DNA of 34,082 nucleotides from a virus, in the IMG/VR virus record IMGVR_UViG_3300010885_001572, positions 1-34,082 of that record, one strand, 5' to 3'. Below the pieces are notes generated by a model. That model saw nothing but the letters and a program-made list of their open reading frames with translations. It searched no databases and had not been told where the DNA came from. Positions 30,205 to 34,082 of this stretch are shown here, one piece after another; position 1 is the stretch's first letter; each line of letters starts with the position of its first letter. The position numbers and the translations under genes were made by a program.

Positions 30205-33200
30205 ATGGGTGGTGGCGGCGGAAAAGGCGGCAGCAGCGTCCAAACTGTTAGCATCCCCCCGGAAGTAATAGCGCGGTACAACGCTGTTAATGCTCGTGCT
30301 GAGAATGTTGCTCAGACGCCTTTTACGCCGTACTCCACCAATGTTGGTGATTTCGTTGCCCCGCTTACCAGCACTCAACAGGCTGGTATGGCAAACATCA
30401 ATGCCCAGCAGGGTTCCGCCAATCAGGCGGTTCAGGCTGGGCAGGCTGCTCAATCGCAAGGCGTAACCACCGCCCAAATTGGTCAGGGACAGGCTCAGGG
30501 CATTGCCAATGCGGCGTTGCAGGGCATTAGTCAGGCCCAGCAGCAGGGCACCGCCTACAATCAGGCGGCTGGGCAAAACATTGGTCAGGCGATGGCTTCC
30601 GCTGCGCCGTACACGCAAGCCAATGCAGCTTTGCAGGGTGCCGGTTATGGTCAGCAGCAAGGCTATCAAAACGCTGCAACCCAAAACATTGGCAACATTC
30701 TTGCTTCTGCTTCCCCTTATTTGCAAGGCAATGCGGTTTTGCAGGGTCAGGGTTATGGTCAGCAGCAAGCTGCTCAGAACGCCGCCATTCAGAACGCCAT
30801 GCAGATTGCGGGCGCGGGAAGCCCCGCCCAGCAGCAGAACATGGCTTTGCAGCGGCAGGGTCTTGCCCAGCAGCAGGGCTATCAGGGTGCAGCCACGCAG
30901 AACATTGCCGGGGCTATGGGTTCTGCCGCCCCTTATATGGGGCAGATGGCTGGCCTTACGCAGCAGGGTCTTGGACAGGGCCAGCAGTACCTTTCTGGTG
31001 CCACAGGTCTGACGCAGCAGGCCATTCAAACTGGTCAGCAGTATGCCAATCAAGCGAACCCCTATTACAAAGGTGCATTGAACGCCGCCCAGCCGCTCAA
31101 TCAACAATCCGCTGCTTTGGCAGCGCAAGGTTTTCAAGGCGCACAGCCTGCCAATCAATTGGCAACGTCTTTGACGGCTCGCGGCCTTGCGGCTTCTGAG
31201 CCCGCCAATCAACAGGCTATGGCTCTAACAGGGCAAGCGTTGCAGGCGGCGCAGCCTTTTAATCAGCAATCCGCTGCTTTGGCCGGTCAGAGCCTTGCCG
31301 CTGCGGCTCCGCTTAATCAGCAGGCTGCTGCTATGACTGCGCAAGGCGTTCAGGCGGCTTCTCCTCTTAATCAACGCGCTGCACAACTTGCTGAAACGGG
31401 TTTGACAGCTTCATCACCCCTTAATCAGCAAGCTACTTCTCTTACTCAGCAAGCCATGCAAGCGGCTTCGCCGCTTAATCAGCAGGCGCAATCATATCTC
31501 GGCGCTGGTGCGCAAGGTGTCTCACCAGAAGAATTGAATTATTCGCAATACATGAACCCCTACATGAAGGACGTTGTGGGGGCGCAACAGGCTCTTCAAG
31601 CGCAAGAAAATGCGCAGCAGCGGTCTTCTCTACAGGGTCAGTCCATTCAGGCTGGCGCATTTGGCGGCGACCGTGCAGGAATTGCACAGGCCAATCTTGC
31701 CCGTCAGCAAAGCCTTGCCAATCAAGCGACATTGGCAAATCTTCTTCAATCTGGGTATGGACAGGCGCAGGCTGCGGCTCAACAGCAGCAAGGTGTCAAT
31801 CTCGGCGCAGCGCAAGCCAATCGGGCTGCATTGCAGCAGGCGACACAGCAAGCTTCTAATCTTGGCCAACAGCAATATCAGCAGGCTATGGGAACAGGCG
31901 CACAGCTTGGCACCCTTGGCCAGCAGCAACTGTCTCAAAATTTGGCGGCGGGAAGCCAGCTTGGCGCTTTAGGGCAGCAACAGTACGCACAGGGCCTTGG
32001 CGCTGGGGCTCAATATGGAACTCTCGCCCAGCAACAGGCTAATCAGGCGCTTGCAGCGGGTTCTCAATTTGGCAACCTTGGCCAACAGCAGTACGCGCAG
32101 GCGCTTGGCGCTGGCGCTCAAACAGGCGCATTGGGTCAGCAGCAATATGCTCAAAATCTTGGGGCTGGTGCGCAGATTGGCCAGCTTGGTCAACAGGGTT
32201 ACGCGCAGGCGCTTGGGACAAGCCAGCAACTTGGCAACCTTGGTCAGCAGAATTATGCGCAGACCCTCGGTGTCGGTCAGGGTCTCGCAAATCTTGGTCA
32301 GCAACAATATGGTCAGGCTCTCGGAACGGGCGCGCAAATTGGCCAGCTTGGTCAACAAGGTTATCAACAGGCTCTTGGTGCTGGCGCGCAGCTTGGCAAT
32401 GTCGGTCAACAGCTTTACGGCCAGAACATTGGTCAGGGTCAGGCCCTCGCGGCACTTGGCCAGCAAGGTTTGCAAGCTGCTCAGTCCGCTGGAACCAATA
32501 TTGGCGCTGCGGGTATGAACCTTGCCAATCTTCAAAGCCAGCAAGCGCAGCAGATGTCGAACATCGGCCAGCAGGCTCTTCAGGCTGGGCAGACGACAGG
32601 CGCAAACCTCGGCAATATTGGCATGAACTTTGCCAATCTGACCAATCAGCAGGGTCAGGGTCTTTCGGCTCTTGGGCAGCAGGCCCTTGGCGCTGCACAG
32701 ACCACAGGCACAAATCTTGGAAACATTGGCCAGCAGCAGTATGCGCAGAATCTTGGTCAAGGTCAGGCCATTGGCGCTTTGGGTCAACAGCAGTTTGCGC
32801 AGGGTCTCACTAGCGCACAAGCGGCGGCTGGTATTGGTCAAAACGCTTATGGCAATGCCGCAAACCTTGCTGGTATTCAACAGGCTGGCGGCATGAACAC
32901 CGCGAACCTTGGCTTGCAAAATCAGGCTGCGCAGATTGCTGGCGGTCAGGCTCAGATGGCGGCTGGTCAGGCAGGGCAGCAAACCGTGCAGGCGGGCCTC
33001 ACCGCCCTTTACAACCAGTTCCAGCAGCAGCAGGGCTACCCCTTCCAGCTTGCGCAGTTTCTTGCAAATATTGCAGAAGGCACGGGGGCGCTATCTGGCT
33101 CAACTACTAGCTCGCAGCGTACAGGCCAGCGCGGCGGTCGCATGGGCGATGGTTATGCGTCTGGAGGATACGTCCTCGATAGTCAAGGCGGCGCGGTCTT

Positions 33201-34082
33201 TGATCCGGGGGCTTATGCGCGTGGCGGGTATGCCAGTGGCGGGGGCCTGAGTGATAGCGATATGGCTAAACTCAAAGCCTATGATCGCGGTGCAAATCAA
33301 GGTCTCTTTGATAACCCAGCTTGGGTTAACGCGATGAAATCGCAATATTCAAATATTAATGACGCCCTGCCTGATATGGGTTGGGAGAAATCGTCTTTTG
33401 ACGATTATATAAAATCTAATCCTGTTGCAAATACACCCTCAACTACATCAGCCCAATCTGCTGCCGCAGCAGCGGCAATCAAAGCCGCTGGCGGCGTAAA
33501 TCCCAATGCTGGCACGGACGCCATCAAGGCTCTTGATCCAAAAATTGCAGAGCAATACAAGTCTGTTTACGGGAAAGACCCGTCTGCGGAAGATGCGAAA
33601 TATTGGCAGGATGCGTCAAACGCTGGTCTGAATATGGACCAGATAAAATACAACATGGAGCATTCGCAGCAGGCCCTTGTGCAAAAGGGTGACACAAATG
33701 CGCTGAAAGGCACTCCCCTTACTGCTGGGTCAGCGACATCTTCGCAACCGGCCACCGCTCCCGTTACAAAGAACCAGTATGGTTCATATACCGCTGCAAC
33801 GCCAAATGCACAGCCCCAGCAGGCCGGTGGCAAGGGCGCGTCTCCTGCGAGTCAACAGGGTCAGCCTGAGCAAGCAACTGGCAAGGGCGCAGCACCGGCT
33901 TCGCAGCCGCAACAACAACCCCAGCAAGCTGGTGGAAAAGGAACGTCTCCTGCACAGTCGCAGCCGCAGTATGGTTATCAACAACAGCAGCCCAGCAATT
34001 ACGGAATGCCCAACTTTGGGTCTTCCCCACAGTATGGCGGCGCTCCCGATTATGCTGGCGCTGGATATTATGGCGGGCAGCA
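30205..34082 (+). CDS. Giant Gln/Ala/Gly-rich protein, probable ejection or internal virion protein (partial, cut by window end)
   Basis: The frame is open from ATG 30205 to the window edge (1292 codons). MGGGGGKGGSSVQTVSIPPE and ARYNAVNARAENVAQTPFTP begin the gene in a form I recall from giant proteins in related uncultured podoviruses. Residues about 143-250 hold three 36-residue units; 297-440 hold eight 18-residue units around PLNQQ; 553-894 hold nineteen 18-residue units around LGxLGQQQYAQ; all without an indel. Between them is YMNPYMKDVVGAQQALQAQE and SIQAGAFGGDRAGIAQANLA. After 935 come Gly/Tyr-rich SGGYVLDS and ARGGYASGGG motifs, and near the end QQAGGKG motifs as in the 6836 protein. 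P22 and T7 ejection proteins are long and helical, so a role in forming the DNA channel is inferred. Confidence 0.82.
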   Translation, partial: MGGGGGKGGSSVQTVSIPPEVIARYNAVNARAENVAQTPFTPYSTNVGDFVAPLTSTQQAGMANINAQQGSANQAVQAGQAAQSQGVTTAQIGQGQAQGIANAALQGISQAQQQGTAYNQAAGQNIGQAMASAAPYTQANAALQGAGYGQQQGYQNAATQNIGNILASASPYLQGNAVLQGQGYGQQQAAQNAAIQNAMQIAGAGSPAQQQNMALQRQGLAQQQGYQGAATQNIAGAMGSAAPYMGQMAGLTQQGLGQGQQYLSGATGLTQQAIQTGQQYANQANPYYKGALNAAQPLNQQSAALAAQGFQGAQPANQLATSLTARGLAASEPANQQAMALTGQALQAAQPFNQQSAALAGQSLAAAAPLNQQAAAMTAQGVQAASPLNQRAAQLAETGLTASSPLNQQATSLTQQAMQAASPLNQQAQSYLGAGAQGVSPEELNYSQYMNPYMKDVVGAQQALQAQENAQQRSSLQGQSIQAGAFGGDRAGIAQANLARQQSLANQATLANLLQSGYGQAQAAAQQQQGVNLGAAQANRAALQQATQQASNLGQQQYQQAMGTGAQLGTLGQQQLSQNLAAGSQLGALGQQQYAQGLGAGAQYGTLAQQQANQALAAGSQFGNLGQQQYAQALGAGAQTGALGQQQYAQNLGAGAQIGQLGQQGYAQALGTSQQLGNLGQQNYAQTLGVGQGLANLGQQQYGQALGTGAQIGQLGQQGYQQALGAGAQLGNVGQQLYGQNIGQGQALAALGQQGLQAAQSAGTNIGAAGMNLANLQSQQAQQMSNIGQQALQAGQTTGANLGNIGMNFANLTNQQGQGLSALGQQALGAAQTTGTNLGNIGQQQYAQNLGQGQAIGALGQQQFAQGLTSAQAAAGIGQNAYGNAANLAGIQQAGGMNTANLGLQNQAAQIAGGQAQMAAGQAGQQTVQAGLTALYNQFQQQQGYPFQLAQFLANIAEGTGALSGSTTSSQRTGQRGGRMGDGYASGGYVLDSQGGAVFDPGAYARGGYASGGGLSDSDMAKLKAYDRGANQGLFDNPAWVNAMKSQYSNINDALPDMGWEKSSFDDYIKSNPVANTPSTTSAQSAAAAAAIKAAGGVNPNAGTDAIKALDPKIAEQYKSVYGKDPSAEDAKYWQDASNAGLNMDQIKYNMEHSQQALVQKGDTNALKGTPLTAGSATSSQPATAPVTKNQYGSYTAATPNAQPQQAGGKGASPASQQGQPEQATGKGAAPASQPQQQPQQAGGKGTSPAQSQPQYGYQQQQPSNYGMPNFGSSPQYGGAPDYAGAGYYGGQ
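30631..30954 (+). repeat. Three 108-nt (36-residue) repeats
   Basis: Units begin at 30631, 30739 and 30847, each starting Leu-Gln with QQQ near position 9. Spacing is exactly 108 bases, twice the 54-base unit found later in the same gene. Confidence 0.8.
31087..31494 (+). repeat. Eight 54-nt (18-residue) repeats, PLNQQ type
   Basis: The Pro codon of the P(L/A/F)NQ motif falls at 31093, 31147, 31201, 31255, 31309, 31363, 31417 and 31471, exactly 54 bases apart. The rest of each unit follows the form AAxPLNQQAxALxxQGLQ. The DNA is diverged between units while the frame is exact. Confidence 0.9.
31861..32886 (+). repeat. Nineteen 54-nt (18-residue) repeats, LGxLGQQQYAQ type
   Basis: A Leu or Ile (once Val, once Ala) followed by Gly falls at 31861 and then every 54 bases, with no insertion or deletion, up to 32833. 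Each unit follows LGxLGQQQYAQxLGxGAQ with variation; the unit at 32509 is degenerate. Eighteen residues equal five turns of an alpha helix. Confidence 0.9.

Noticed and set aside
31861-32886. 54-base spaced repeats as a CRISPR array
   Set aside because: The units are contiguous, diverged at the DNA level and coding, with no conserved repeat/unique-spacer alternation.
30112-32982. Reverse-strand frames of 337 and 366 residues over the giant gene
   Set aside because: They are Leu-rich complements of Gln/Ala/Gly codons and have no independent support.
1-34082. Integrase, tRNA, insertion sequence, diversity-generating retroelement
   Set aside because: I found no recombinase or reverse transcriptase motifs, no tRNA-like cloverleaf that I could see, and no inverted terminal repeats. 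Fibre gene repeats are not template/variable-repeat pairs.

Overview
The window is most consistent with part of a tailed-phage genome of podovirus type with a P22-like head and tail machine. The sequence shows a packaging ATPase, an 804-residue P22-like portal, a scaffold-like protein, a gpT-like major capsid protein, P22 gp4-like and gp10-like tail accessory proteins, several fibre-like proteins, and a holin plus endolysin of the GTA_holin_3TM and GH108 types. The holin and endolysin types are common in phages of alphaproteobacteria, so a Gram-negative, perhaps aquatic alphaproteobacterial host is likely, but this is inference. I see no integrase, tRNA gene, rRNA, insertion sequence or CRISPR array. 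Nearly every gene lies on the + strand with gaps of a few bases or TAATG/ATGA overlaps. The only - strand gene I accept (1807-2055) carries its own Shine-Dalgarno and its own terminator.

Layout. 1-2100: a very acidic 50-residue protein behind a sigma70-like promoter, then a ParB-like / DNA methyltransferase locus interrupted at two poly-G tracts (11 G and 10 G), then the small reverse-strand gene. 2122-6784: terminase small and large subunits, a small overlapping gene and the portal. 6836-9381: a Gln-rich repeat protein and a Lys/Gly/Pro-rich repeat protein. 9382-9488: a structured leader that can form a pseudoknot or cover the next ribosome binding site. 9489-11581: a conserved small protein, a GroES-like protein, a scaffold candidate and a conserved morphogenesis gene. 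11582-13311: terminator, promoter, structured leader, decoration-like protein, major capsid protein, strong terminator. 13389-16409: small head or tail accessory genes, including a gp4-like connector and a four-cysteine protein. 16409-23650: the fibre region, with two collagen-like (Gly-Pro-Thr) proteins sharing an N-terminal anchor, a 795-residue beta-repeat adhesin-like protein between them, and a YadA-like repeat protein. 23680-25881: glycosyltransferase with TPR-like tail, small membrane protein, holin, endolysin. 25926-30203: a connector candidate, the gp10-like protein, small conserved genes and a GNAT acetyltransferase. 30205 to the window end: the first 1292 codons of a giant Gln/Ala/Gly-rich protein, probably a DNA-ejection (internal virion) protein, cut off by the edge.

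How the parts work together. The terminase pumps DNA through the portal into a shell built from the capsid and scaffold proteins, with the GroES-like protein as a possible folding helper. gp4-like and gp10-like proteins close the portal and extend the tail. The fibres bind the host, the ejection protein probably carries DNA across the envelope, and holin plus endolysin release progeny. The methyltransferase probably marks phage DNA against restriction. The observations I find most worth checking are the exact 54-nt (18-residue) periodicity of the giant ejection protein, the paired poly-G tracts of the methyltransferase locus, and the pseudoknot/anti-SD leader at 9418-9482. No stretch longer than 300 bases lacks a gene.
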